Shown: positions 1 through 7,524 of the stretch, piece after piece
Numbering within the stretch: the first letter of the stretch is position 1
Layout: each line of letters starts with the position of its first letter
Assembly (NCBI GenBank): GCA_051016155.1
Contig: CP136537.1
Coordinates: forward strand, 930,001-994,000
Length of the DNA stretch: 64,000 nt
Direction: 5' to 3'
Origin: RCC90-49c sp051016155
Lineage (GTDB): Bacteria > Bacteroidota > Bacteroidia > Cytophagales > Amoebophilaceae
Notes under the pieces: model-generated
Database searches by the model: none
Told to the model about the DNA's origin: nothing
What the model saw: the letters and a program-made list of their open reading frames with translations, nothing else
Made by a program: the position numbers and the translations under genes

Positions 1-60
1 GACGGGGGTTTTTACCATTTAGAGGACTATAAATGACTAAATACCCCAATAAACAAATAA
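1..60. other. Window edge, downstream of leuS
   Basis: 60 bp with octamer-like strings (AATGACTA AATACCCC AATAAACA AATAATCA) resembling the octamer-type element; too short to classify. Confidence 0.35.
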
Positions 61-2823
61 TCAAACGACCACATTGACAATCCGCTGCGGCACCACAATG
101 ACCTTTTTAGGGGGTTTTCCTTGTGTCCAGCGCTGCACACTTGCATGGGCCAACACTTCTTTTTCAATCACTTCTTGGGGAGAATCCACCGCAAAACGCA
201 TCTTGGTGCGCACCTTGCCATTGACCGTAATTGGATATTCAAAAGTGTCTTCTTGAATATAGGTGGATTCCCAGTGTGGAAAAGGCACTTGCGTAACACT
301 CTCGGTATGGCCCAGCTGCTGCCAGAGCTCTTCAGCCACGTGCGGCGCAAAAGGCGCCAGCAGTACAACTAGGTCCTCCAGCACCGCTTGATGGGGGCAC
401 GACAGCGCAGTCAGTTCATTGACACAAATCATGAAAGCACTCACTGCTGTGTTAAAAGCATACCGCTCCAGGGCTTCTTCCACCTTTTTGATGGTTTTGT
501 GCAGGACCTTCAAGGCCTCAGCAGGAGGGGGGGTAGTGGCAACAGGTTGCTGATGGAACAACTTCCACAGCTTATGCAAAAAGCGGAACACCCCATCAAT
601 CCCATGCGTATCCCAAGGCTTGGCCTGCTCCAGCGGACCCAAGAACATCGTGTAAAGCCGCAGCGTATCTGCCCCATACTGCTCGATGATGGTATCTGGA
701 TTGACCACATTGTGTTTGGACTTGGACATCTTCTCTACCTCACTGCCACAGATATACTGCCCATCTTCTAGCACGAAAGTGGCAGTTTGTAGCTCAGGAC
801 GCCATTGTCGGAAGGCCTCTATATCCAACACATCATCTTGGACTAGATCGATGGACACGTGCATGGGCACTGTGTCGTACTCTTTACGTAGGTGGTAGCT
901 GACGAATTGCTGCGTCCCCTTAACGCGATACACCAAGCTAGACCGACCTTGGATCATGCCCTGGTTGATCAGCTTTTGGAAAGGCTCTGTGGCTTGGATA
1001 TGCCCTAGATCGTGCAAAAACTTCGTCCAAAAGCGCGCATACAAAAGGTGCCCCGTGGCGTGCTCCGCGCCTCCTATGTAGAGATCCACGTTTTGCCAAT
1101 ACGCTTGTGCCTCAGCACTTACAAAAGCTTTTGCATTATGCGAATCCATATAGCGCAAAAAGTACCAGCTAGACCCCGCCCAGCCCGGCATAGTGCTGAG
1201 CTCTAGCGGCTCCCCAGCTTCAGTATGCCAGTGCTCCGCATGCCCTAGCGGCGGATTGCCTTCAGGCGTAGGCTGGTAAGCCGCAACAGGAGGCAACTCC
1301 AGCGGTAAAGCCGACTCGGGCAAAGCATATGGCATGCCATCTTTGTAATAAATCGGGATGGGCTCGCCCCAGTAGCGCTGTCGGCTAAAGATGGCATTGC
1401 GCAATCGGTAAGTCGTTTTGCACTGGCCTAGACCATCTACTTCTAAGCGCTGCAGCACCTTTTCAGTCGCAGCGGGCACTGACAACCCGTTGAGAAAGTC
1501 AGCATTGATCAGCGTCCCTTCTTGGGCTTCGTCAGCCGCCTCGGTGCCTTCCTGTCCTGCAATCACTGGGATGATGGGCAAGTCAAAATGCCGCGCAAAA
1601 GCATGATCGCGCGCATCGTGGGCAGGCACACCCATCACTGCGCCTGTGCCATAGCTGGCCAATACATAATCAGCTACCCAAATGGGCAAAGGCTTACCAG
1701 TGAAAGGATGAGGCGCATAAGCGCCTGTAAACACACCTGTCACTTGCTTGACATCAGCCAGACGATCTCGCTCCGAGCGGTTTTGGGCTTGTGCCACGTA
1801 AGCACCAACAGCAGCCTGTTGTTCAACGGTAGTCAGCTGCTCCACCCAAGGATGCTCTGGTGCCAAAGCCAAGTACGTAACCCCAAAAATCGTATCTGGT
1901 CGGGTCGTAAAGACATGCAATGCGTGCTCTTTGCCGTTGAACGGTACTTGAAAATGAATCTCTGCACCTTGCGACTTGCCGATCCAGTGGCGCTGCATCT
2001 CTTTGATAGAAGCAGGCCAGTCCAAGGCGGCTAGGTCTGCCAGCAACCGCTCTGCATAAGCCGTGATGCGTAGGCTCCATTGCTGCATCTTTTTGCGCAC
2101 TACAGGATGGCCGCCTCGCTCTGAGACACCCTCTTTGACCTCTTCGTTGGCCAGCACTGTGCCTAACGCAGGGCACCAGTTCACCGTGGTAGCCTCTAAA
2201 AAGGCCAGTCTATACTTCAGCAGGAGGGCTTGCTGCGCTTTTTCAGGCAGCTGCTGCCAAGCCGCCGCCGTGATGCTAGGCGTATCTTCATCGCAAGCAG
2301 CTGCCAGTTGTGCATTGCCGTGCTGTGCCAAGTGCTGGACCAGCTCTTCGATAGGGCGCGCTTTTTGCTGGTGCATATCGTACCAGCTATTGAACAGCTG
2401 CAGAAAAATCCACTGTGTCCAGCGATAATAAGCTGGATCACTGGTGCATACAGCACGGTCCCAGTCAAAAGAGAGCCCTAGGCGCTGCAACTGCTCTTTA
2501 TACACTTGGATGTTCTGCGCAGTGGTCACCGCAGGGTGCTGGCCTGTTTGCAGGGCATACTGCTCGGCAGGCAAGCCAAAAGCATCGAACCCCATGGGAT
2601 GGAGCACATTGTAGCCCTGGCTCCGTTTGTAGCGCGCAATGATGTCAGAAGCAATGTAGCCCAAAGGATGGCCTACGTGCAGCCCTGCTCCAGAGGGATA
2701 GGGGAACATGTCTAGCGCGTAAAATTTAGGCTGGTGCGTGTCTGCAGCTGTGCGGTAAGTGGCGTGCGTTGCCCAATGGCGTTGCCATTTCTGTTCAATG
2801 GCTTGAAAGTCGTAGGTAACCAT
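61..2823 (-). CDS. leuS: Leucyl-tRNA synthetase
   Basis: Class Ia aminoacyl-tRNA synthetase that charges tRNA-Leu in the cytoplasm. At 920 residues it has the normal bacterial length. The HIGH-type motif is HVGH at about residues 49-52 (context FPYPSGAGLHVGH). The CP1 editing domain is recognisable by TTRPDTIFGV and GTGAVMGVPAHD. The KMSKS loop appears intact near residue 697 (EKMSKSKHN). The tail carries the anticodon-binding and C-terminal domains. The start ATG at 2823 is the first methionine before the conserved YDFQAIEQKWQ opening. It sits at the decayed end of a small dispersed repeat (CAATGG), so that repeat overlaps the translation start. The gene is alone before a 90-bp gap to secG. 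Identification is firm. Confidence 0.97.
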   Translation of the reverse strand: MVTYDFQAIEQKWQRHWATHATYRTAADTHQPKFYALDMFPYPSGAGLHVGHPLGYIASDIIARYKRSQGYNVLHPMGFDAFGLPAEQYALQTGQHPAVTTAQNIQVYKEQLQRLGLSFDWDRAVCTSDPAYYRWTQWIFLQLFNSWYDMHQQKARPIEELVQHLAQHGNAQLAAACDEDTPSITAAAWQQLPEKAQQALLLKYRLAFLEATTVNWCPALGTVLANEEVKEGVSERGGHPVVRKKMQQWSLRITAYAERLLADLAALDWPASIKEMQRHWIGKSQGAEIHFQVPFNGKEHALHVFTTRPDTIFGVTYLALAPEHPWVEQLTTVEQQAAVGAYVAQAQNRSERDRLADVKQVTGVFTGAYAPHPFTGKPLPIWVADYVLASYGTGAVMGVPAHDARDHAFARHFDLPIIPVIAGQEGTEAADEAQEGTLINADFLNGLSVPAATEKVLQRLEVDGLGQCKTTYRLRNAIFSRQRYWGEPIPIYYKDGMPYALPESALPLELPPVAAYQPTPEGNPPLGHAEHWHTEAGEPLELSTMPGWAGSSWYFLRYMDSHNAKAFVSAEAQAYWQNVDLYIGGAEHATGHLLYARFWTKFLHDLGHIQATEPFQKLINQGMIQGRSSLVYRVKGTQQFVSYHLRKEYDTVPMHVSIDLVQDDVLDIEAFRQWRPELQTATFVLEDGQYICGSEVEKMSKSKHNVVNPDTIIEQYGADTLRLYTMFLGPLEQAKPWDTHGIDGVFRFLHKLWKLFHQQPVATTPPPAEALKVLHKTIKKVEEALERYAFNTAVSAFMICVNELTALSCPHQAVLEDLVVLLAPFAPHVAEELWQQLGHTESVTQVPFPHWESTYIQEDTFEYPITVNGKVRTKMRFAVDSPQEVIEKEVLAHASVQRWTQGKPPKKVIVVPQRIVNVVV

Positions 2824-2866
2824 TGAGTGATTGGGGGATTAAGTGACTGGGGGATTGAACTACGCC
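2820..2866 (-). repeat. Octamer-type repeat remnant at leuS start
   Basis: Reading the minus strand, units of about 8 bp (AATCCCCC, AGTCACTT, AATCCCCC, AATCACTC) run into the CAATGG that holds the leuS start codon. This matches the right-hand end of the octamer-type mobile element found elsewhere in the window. The left part of the element is not recognisable here. Confidence 0.6.
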
Positions 2867-2913
2867 TGATTATCCATGGCTTTTTATGTCATTGAAATTG
2901 GTGCCTCAACAAC

Positions 2914-3252
2914 TTAGGGCTGTGCGGGAGGAGGAGTCTCTTCTTGCCCTGCTTCAGGCAGCTCATTACGCTCTTGGGCTCGTTCAATATTAGGACTAGC
3001 AGGTAGGTTGCCAGTAGCCCCTGTTTTTTCAAGTAAGGAGGTAGTGGCTAGGCTGAGGCCAAACAGAGCAATGATGAGTCCCCACGTGATCTGCTCAAGC
3101 AGGTCACTGGTTTTTTTTACACCGATCAGCTGGCCAGCGCCAGTATCACCCAATGGACTCCCCAAGCCTTCTTTTTTAGAGCTTTGGCCTAACACAACTA
3201 AGATGAGTAGGACAGCAACAATGAGAATAAGAGTGATGAGTAAAGTAAACAT
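2914..3252 (-). CDS. secG: SecG, protein-export membrane subunit
   Basis: Small subunit of the SecYEG translocon in the inner membrane. The 112-residue product has two hydrophobic segments, about residues 2-22 and 55-73. Between them is the SecG-type loop with GQSSKKEGLGSPLG and a following Gly-rich stretch. The C-terminal tail (after residue 75) is polar and Pro/Glu rich. The ATG at 3252 overlaps the stop of the upstream gene in a TAATG junction, which suggests translational coupling. The neighbourhood (TPR protein, lptE, sigma-54 activator, miaB) is the usual Bacteroidota arrangement and supports the call. Confidence 0.9.
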   Translation of the reverse strand: MFTLLITLILIVAVLLILVVLGQSSKKEGLGSPLGDTGAGQLIGVKKTSDLLEQITWGLIIALFGLSLATTSLLEKTGATGNLPASPNIERAQERNELPEAGQEETPPPAQP

Positions 3253-3911
3253 TAGATAACGCTTTTGAGTTCTTCGATCAGAGTGGCAAAATACGTCCTT
3301 TTTTCAGGAAACTTCAACATAAGTTGGTTATAAACCGCTAGGGCTCGCTGCACTTTGCCTTGCTGCACCAGTACTTGCGCTAGGCTCTCTGTGGCCAAGT
3401 CGTCATGAAAAGTAGTGCTTTCTTGGGTAAGGTCGGCCTGAGAGGCCTCCATCGGCATCTTTTGAGTAGATTGGGGTTTGAAACGAGCGTCTTTTTGAAT
3501 GAACGCTTGGATAATGTTGAGCTGATCTAGGCTTTCTTTCTTAGTGATTTTTCGTTCAGCCCGTTGGCTAATAGTGCTGATGTAGCCATTGATAAAGTCA
3601 TAGGCTTCTACAGGAGGAGCAGGCGCGGCTAAGACTGGGGCAGCAGGCGTGGGGATGGGCTCAGGCGCTGAGAAAGGAGGGGCGTCTTCTAATAAAGCTT
3701 TTAGATGGGCTCGATCAGTCGCATAGATAGCAGCTGTCTGTACTTCCTGACCTACACTGGGTTGGTCTTTGTCATAAGCAGCCTTGGCTATCAAGGCATA
3801 AGCGGCCTGAAAGGAGGGGCACTGTTGTAGTAAGTTTTGCAGGTCGGTAACGTCCTCTGAAGTAATTTCGTGAGGCTTCTGGAGCAGCTTAATGAGTCGT
3901 TCAGCTTGCAT
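3252..3911 (-). CDS. TPR-like protein of the secG-lptE block
   Basis: A 219-residue protein with no signal peptide. The N-terminal 80 residues are helical and resemble the helical segment of the uncharacterised protein usually found between lptE and secG in Bacteroidota. The middle (about 85-105) is a Pro/Ala-rich linker. The C-terminus holds a single TPR-like pair: ESLAQVLVQQGKVQRALAVY followed by QLMLKFPEKRTYFATLI. The start at 3911 is an ATG with MQAERLI. The gene overlaps secG by one base and lies 39 bp after lptE, so one transcript is likely. Its precise job is unknown; a link to outer-membrane or secretion assembly is inferred from context only. Confidence 0.7.
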   Translation of the reverse strand: MQAERLIKLLQKPHEITSEDVTDLQNLLQQCPSFQAAYALIAKAAYDKDQPSVGQEVQTAAIYATDRAHLKALLEDAPPFSAPEPIPTPAAPVLAAPAPPVEAYDFINGYISTISQRAERKITKKESLDQLNIIQAFIQKDARFKPQSTQKMPMEASQADLTQESTTFHDDLATESLAQVLVQQGKVQRALAVYNQLMLKFPEKRTYFATLIEELKSVI

Positions 3912-3950
3912 AAATAGACGGCTTACACAGCGTCTTCGAGGGAAATGGTC

Positions 3951-4484
3951 CTACCAACTGGCTACAGATGCATTGAATATATCCTTGGCAAGTTTAGTAA
4001 AAATCTCCTCCACGAGTCTGGGTTCCTCTTGGTCTGTGCTAGCATCAGCCTGCATGTCAGCAAACTGAGAAAATTTCTTTTTGCTAAAAGAGGCCTCTTC
4101 ATCCTTGGGATTCACATAGTTTACCTGTACCTCAATGATTAGTCGGGTGGTGTTGGCACTGTCCCTGTCATTTCCACTACCAGCACTGGGGGCCACAGGG
4201 GTATACTTAAATTGTGTAATGGTGACCTCTAGCTGAATTTTTTCTCGTTCTACTTGCTGAATGTCTACTTGTTTGAGGGGGGTGCGTTGCATCAGTTCTT
4301 TGCCTAGCCTTTCCGTAAACTGTTCTGCTAAGTCTGGAGGCCCTAGGGCCACTCTGGACTGACACTGTAGCGAGAAGCTTTTGATCTCTGACGACAAAGA
4401 GGTGCCTGAAAAAGAATAAATACCGCATCCTTGCAGGAGCAGAAGCACCGTGAGCAAGCCAAAGCTAATCCTGGTCCAAGTCAT
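3951..4484 (-). CDS. lptE: LptE-like LPS-assembly lipoprotein
   Basis: Predicted outer-membrane lipoprotein that, in the family, plugs the LptD barrel and helps deliver LPS to the cell surface. The 177-residue product starts with a lipoprotein signal peptide: Arg near the N-terminus, a hydrophobic stretch and a lipobox LLLQGC with the lipidated Cys at residue 20, followed by GIYSFSGTSL, the usual start of Bacteroidota LptE. The fold-type sequence continues through LAEQFTERLGKELMQRT. The ORF overlaps the end of the sigma-54 activator gene by 20 bp, so coupling is likely. No LptD gene is visible in the window. Family assignment rests on the N-terminus and synteny. Confidence 0.8.
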   Translation of the reverse strand: MTWTRISFGLLTVLLLLQGCGIYSFSGTSLSSEIKSFSLQCQSRVALGPPDLAEQFTERLGKELMQRTPLKQVDIQQVEREKIQLEVTITQFKYTPVAPSAGSGNDRDSANTTRLIIEVQVNYVNPKDEEASFSKKKFSQFADMQADASTDQEEPRLVEEIFTKLAKDIFNASVASW

Positions 4485-5709
4485 ATTGCTTGATTTTTCT
4501 ATACAAAGTTCTTTCTGAGATGCCTAAACTCTCTGCCGCGTCCTTGCGCCTGTTGTGGTGCTTTTTAAGGGCCTTGCCAATCAGCTCTCGTTCGCAATCT
4601 TCGATAGAAAGGTTTTCTTCTTCAGCTGTTTCAGCTATTTGTGGCACTTTTTCAGGCGCATAAGTGGGCGCTGTAGGTGCTGAGTGGGTGAGCATCTGCA
4701 CAGGGGCTGCAGCAGGCGTGTTGTCAAAACTCTGGAAGAGCAACGCATGGTCTTTGATCAGCTCGCTGCCCCGTGTGTCAGTACTGAGAAGTTCAAAAAC
4801 AAGCCTTTTCAGTTCACTCATGTCTCGCTTCATCTCAAAAAGTATCTTGTACAAGATTTCTCTCTCTTTGAGCTCTTCAGCCTCTTGTTTTCCTTGGTAG
4901 AGCGCAGGCAGGCTGTTCCGCACAGGAGGCAAGTACTGCATGAGTTTTTCTTGCGTAATGGTTCTTTCCACCTCCAGGGCAGACAGCTGCTCTACCAAGT
5001 TCTTGAGCTGCCGAATGTTGCCTGGGAAGCGGTATTCCAGCAGCGTTTTTTTTGCGTCCTCGGTCAGCTGAATCGGCTTCATGTAATACCGATCTGCAAA
5101 GTCGGTAGCAAACTTTCGGAACAAAAAAACTACGTCTTGGCCTCTTTCTCTGAGCGGCGGAATGCGAAGCGGTACCGTGTTGAGCCTGTAGTACAGGTCT
5201 TCTCTAAACTTGCCTTGATACGTCGCCTCTAACAGATCTACATTAGTGGCAGCTACTACCCTGGGGCTGGCTTTTTGCACTTTGGAGGAGCCTACTTTAA
5301 TGAACTCGCCATACTCGAGCACGCGCAGCAACCGCGCCTGGGTGCCCAAGGGCAGTTCGCCCACTTCATCTAGAAAGATAGTGCCTTTGTCAGCTTCTTC
5401 AAAATAGCCTTTGCGTTCTTCATTAGCCCCTGTAAAAGCGCCTTTTTTATGGCCAAAAAGCTCAGAATCAATGGTTCCTTCAGGAATGGCGCCGCAGTTG
5501 ATGGCAATAAAAGGGCCGTGTTTTTGCGGGCTGAGGCTGTGAATAATCTTAGAAAAAGATTCTTTGCCACTGCCACTCTCGCCTGTAATGAGTACCGTCA
5601 TGGCTGTAGGGGCCACTTGGGCAGCGATCTCTACTGCACGGTTCAGGGCGAGGGTGTTGCCAATGATGCCAAACTGCTGCTTAATATGCTGAATTTCAGC
5701 TTCTTGCAT
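4465..5709 (-). CDS. Sigma-54-dependent transcriptional activator (AAA+/Fis)
   Basis: Activator of RNA polymerase containing sigma-54. The 414-residue protein begins almost directly with the AAA+ domain, without a receiver or sensory domain. Walker A GESGSGKE is at 43-50 and the sigma-54-contacting GAFTGA loop is intact at 90-95. Walker B is IFLDEVGEL. An arginine-finger region and a linker with coiled-coil character (about 285-320) follow. A Fis-type helix-turn-helix closes the protein (AAESLGISERTLYRKI). It lies 18 bp downstream of miaB and overlaps lptE. The lack of an input domain suggests constitutive activity or control by expression level; this is inference. Target promoters were not identified. 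Confidence 0.92.
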   Translation of the reverse strand: MQEAEIQHIKQQFGIIGNTLALNRAVEIAAQVAPTAMTVLITGESGSGKESFSKIIHSLSPQKHGPFIAINCGAIPEGTIDSELFGHKKGAFTGANEERKGYFEEADKGTIFLDEVGELPLGTQARLLRVLEYGEFIKVGSSKVQKASPRVVAATNVDLLEATYQGKFREDLYYRLNTVPLRIPPLRERGQDVVFLFRKFATDFADRYYMKPIQLTEDAKKTLLEYRFPGNIRQLKNLVEQLSALEVERTITQEKLMQYLPPVRNSLPALYQGKQEAEELKEREILYKILFEMKRDMSELKRLVFELLSTDTRGSELIKDHALLFQSFDNTPAAAPVQMLTHSAPTAPTYAPEKVPQIAETAEEENLSIEDCERELIGKALKKHHNRRKDAAESLGISERTLYRKIKQYDLDQD

Positions 5710-5727
5710 AGCGTAAGTTGCGTTTTA

Positions 5728-7212
5728 TCAAAGTGTTGTCATCGACTTAGACGCGCAGACCTCGCCGAACAAGGTGGCAGCTGTACAATCTTGGATGCAC
5801 ACGTAGACGTATTGTCCTGACTGGTAAGCGCCTTGAGGAAAAATTACTACCTTGTTGGCACTGTTTCTTCCTTGTAGGTATGCTGCAGAACGCTTGGAGG
5901 GGCCCTCTACGAGTACTTGCTGCACCTGGCCCAGGGCTCTTTGATTGCGAGAGAGAGAAAGAGTGCGTTGCTTAGCAATGATCTCGCTGAGTCTACGCTT
6001 TTTCACCTCTAGCGATACATCGTCTTCATACTTCCTGGCTGCCAAGGTGCCTGGGCGCTCTGAATAGTAAAACATGTAGGAAAAGTCATATCGGACGGCG
6101 TCCATCAGCGAGAGCGTGTCTTGGTGTTCTGCTTCGGTTTCTGAGCAAAACCCCGAAATCATATCTGACGAAATGCCGCAATCCTCTCCTAGGATACGCC
6201 GGATTGCTTCAATCTTTTGCAGGTACCACTCCCTATCGTACGTTCGGTTCATCAGTTTCAGTATGCGGCTGTTGCCGCTTTGTACAGGCAAGTGGATGTA
6301 CTTACAAATGTTGTCGTGCGCCTTCATGGTGTATAATACCTCATCAGTGATGTCTTTGGGATGAGAGGTAGAAAAGCGTACGCGAAGGTCTGGGTGCACA
6401 GCAGCTACTAAGGCCAAGAGCTGCGCAAAGTTGATCACTTCGACGTCGCCTGCTTTTTCTATGGCCGCTTTTCCATTTGTATCTACCTGCGGCGACCATT
6501 TGTAAGAGTCCACGTTTTGGCCCAGGAGGGTCACCTCTCTATAGCCTTGTGCAAATAGGTTTTGAGCCTCTTGCACGATAGAGTAGGGATCTCTGCTGCG
6601 CTCTCGGCCGCGCGTGAAGGGTACTACACAAAAAGAGCACATATTGTCGCAGCCCCGCATGATAGAAATAAAGGCCGTAACGCCATTGGCATTGAGCCTA
6701 ACAGGGCTGATATCTGCATACGTCTCTTCTCTAGAAAGAAAAGTGTTAACAGCTTTGTGGCCTTCGTCTACTTCTTGTACCAGCTGCGGCAGGTCGCGGT
6801 AGGCATCAGGGCCAGCCACCAAGTCAACGATTTGTTCTTCTTCCAAAAGGCGGGTTTTCAAGCGTTCGGCCATGCAGCCTAGCACACCAATGATGAGCCC
6901 AGGTTTTGTTTTCTTCACCTGATTGAACTGGGCCAGGCGCTTTCTGATGGTTTGTTCTGCTTTGTCTCGAATGGCGCAAGTGTTGATCAAGATCACGTCT
7001 GCCTTTTCATGGCTAGTAGCTAGGTCAAACCCCTGCTTTTGCATGATGGCTGCTACAATCTCACTGTCCGAGAAGTTCATCTGACAGCCATAGCTCTCTA
7101 TATAAAGAATTCGTTGCTGGCCCCTCGTTACTGCTGGCACGGCTGGGTCTTCGTCACAGACCATGCTGGGTACTGCGACTGCTCCGTCATAAGTAATTGC
7201 TTGGCTGTCCAT
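5728..7212 (-). CDS. miaB: tRNA methylthiotransferase MiaB
   Basis: Radical-SAM enzyme that adds the 2-methylthio group to N6-isopentenyl-A37 of tRNAs. The 494-residue product has the N-terminal UPF0004 domain with its three cluster cysteines (YGCQMNFSDSE, NTCAIRDKAE, GVLGCMAER). The radical-SAM CxxxCxxC motif lies in GCDNMCSFCVVPFTRGRE, and a TRAM RNA-binding domain lies at the end. The first 30 residues are a poorly conserved extension; the conserved part begins at ILYIESYGCQMN. The gene leads the block that continues with the sigma-54 activator, lptE, the TPR protein and secG. Confidence 0.95.
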   Translation of the reverse strand: MDSQAITYDGAVAVPSMVCDEDPAVPAVTRGQQRILYIESYGCQMNFSDSEIVAAIMQKQGFDLATSHEKADVILINTCAIRDKAEQTIRKRLAQFNQVKKTKPGLIIGVLGCMAERLKTRLLEEEQIVDLVAGPDAYRDLPQLVQEVDEGHKAVNTFLSREETYADISPVRLNANGVTAFISIMRGCDNMCSFCVVPFTRGRERSRDPYSIVQEAQNLFAQGYREVTLLGQNVDSYKWSPQVDTNGKAAIEKAGDVEVINFAQLLALVAAVHPDLRVRFSTSHPKDITDEVLYTMKAHDNICKYIHLPVQSGNSRILKLMNRTYDREWYLQKIEAIRRILGEDCGISSDMISGFCSETEAEHQDTLSLMDAVRYDFSYMFYYSERPGTLAARKYEDDVSLEVKKRRLSEIIAKQRTLSLSRNQRALGQVQQVLVEGPSKRSAAYLQGRNSANKVVIFPQGAYQSGQYVYVCIQDCTAATLFGEVCASKSMTTL

Positions 7213-7524
7213 AGGTATTGTTCAGATGAATTTCCTTGGGCAAAGTCGGTGGACTTTCTGAAGCTGTAAAAGTAAAAAATAAGTAGCAGTTGCCAGCGGA
7301 GCGTATGGTTAGGGCGTTTATTGGGCTGCTAGTGCCTATCAGCCCAGATGTACTCGACAATGCTGTTACTAAATTGAATGATTGGCTGGTTAAAAACCCT
7401 TTCGAATCCCAAGGCCTCTCATGCTGGCAGATGGCTAACGGCAGGATGGTAAGCAGTCAACCCGTGCGCTGAAAATTGATGCGTCTTTTGGTTTCTTGTT
7501 GGAAGTGGGAGAATCCCTGCTCCT
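7213..7524. other. Intergenic gap miaB-priA
   Basis: A 312-bp gap. It holds a 60-codon plus-strand ORF (7290-7472) whose opening (RAFIGLLVP) vaguely recalls the start of RNA 2',3'-cyclic phosphodiesterases, but the rest does not follow that family. I treat it as unassigned. No RNA gene or clear repeat seen. Confidence 0.4.

Noticed and set aside
1522..2034. 170-codon plus-strand ORF within leuS
   Set aside because: Shadow of the leuS reading frame; no motif or start context of its own.
7290..7472. 60-codon ORF with an opening like an RNA 2',3'-cyclic phosphodiesterase
   Set aside because: Only about ten residues fit; no HxTx motif follows, so I cannot support it as a gene or remnant.
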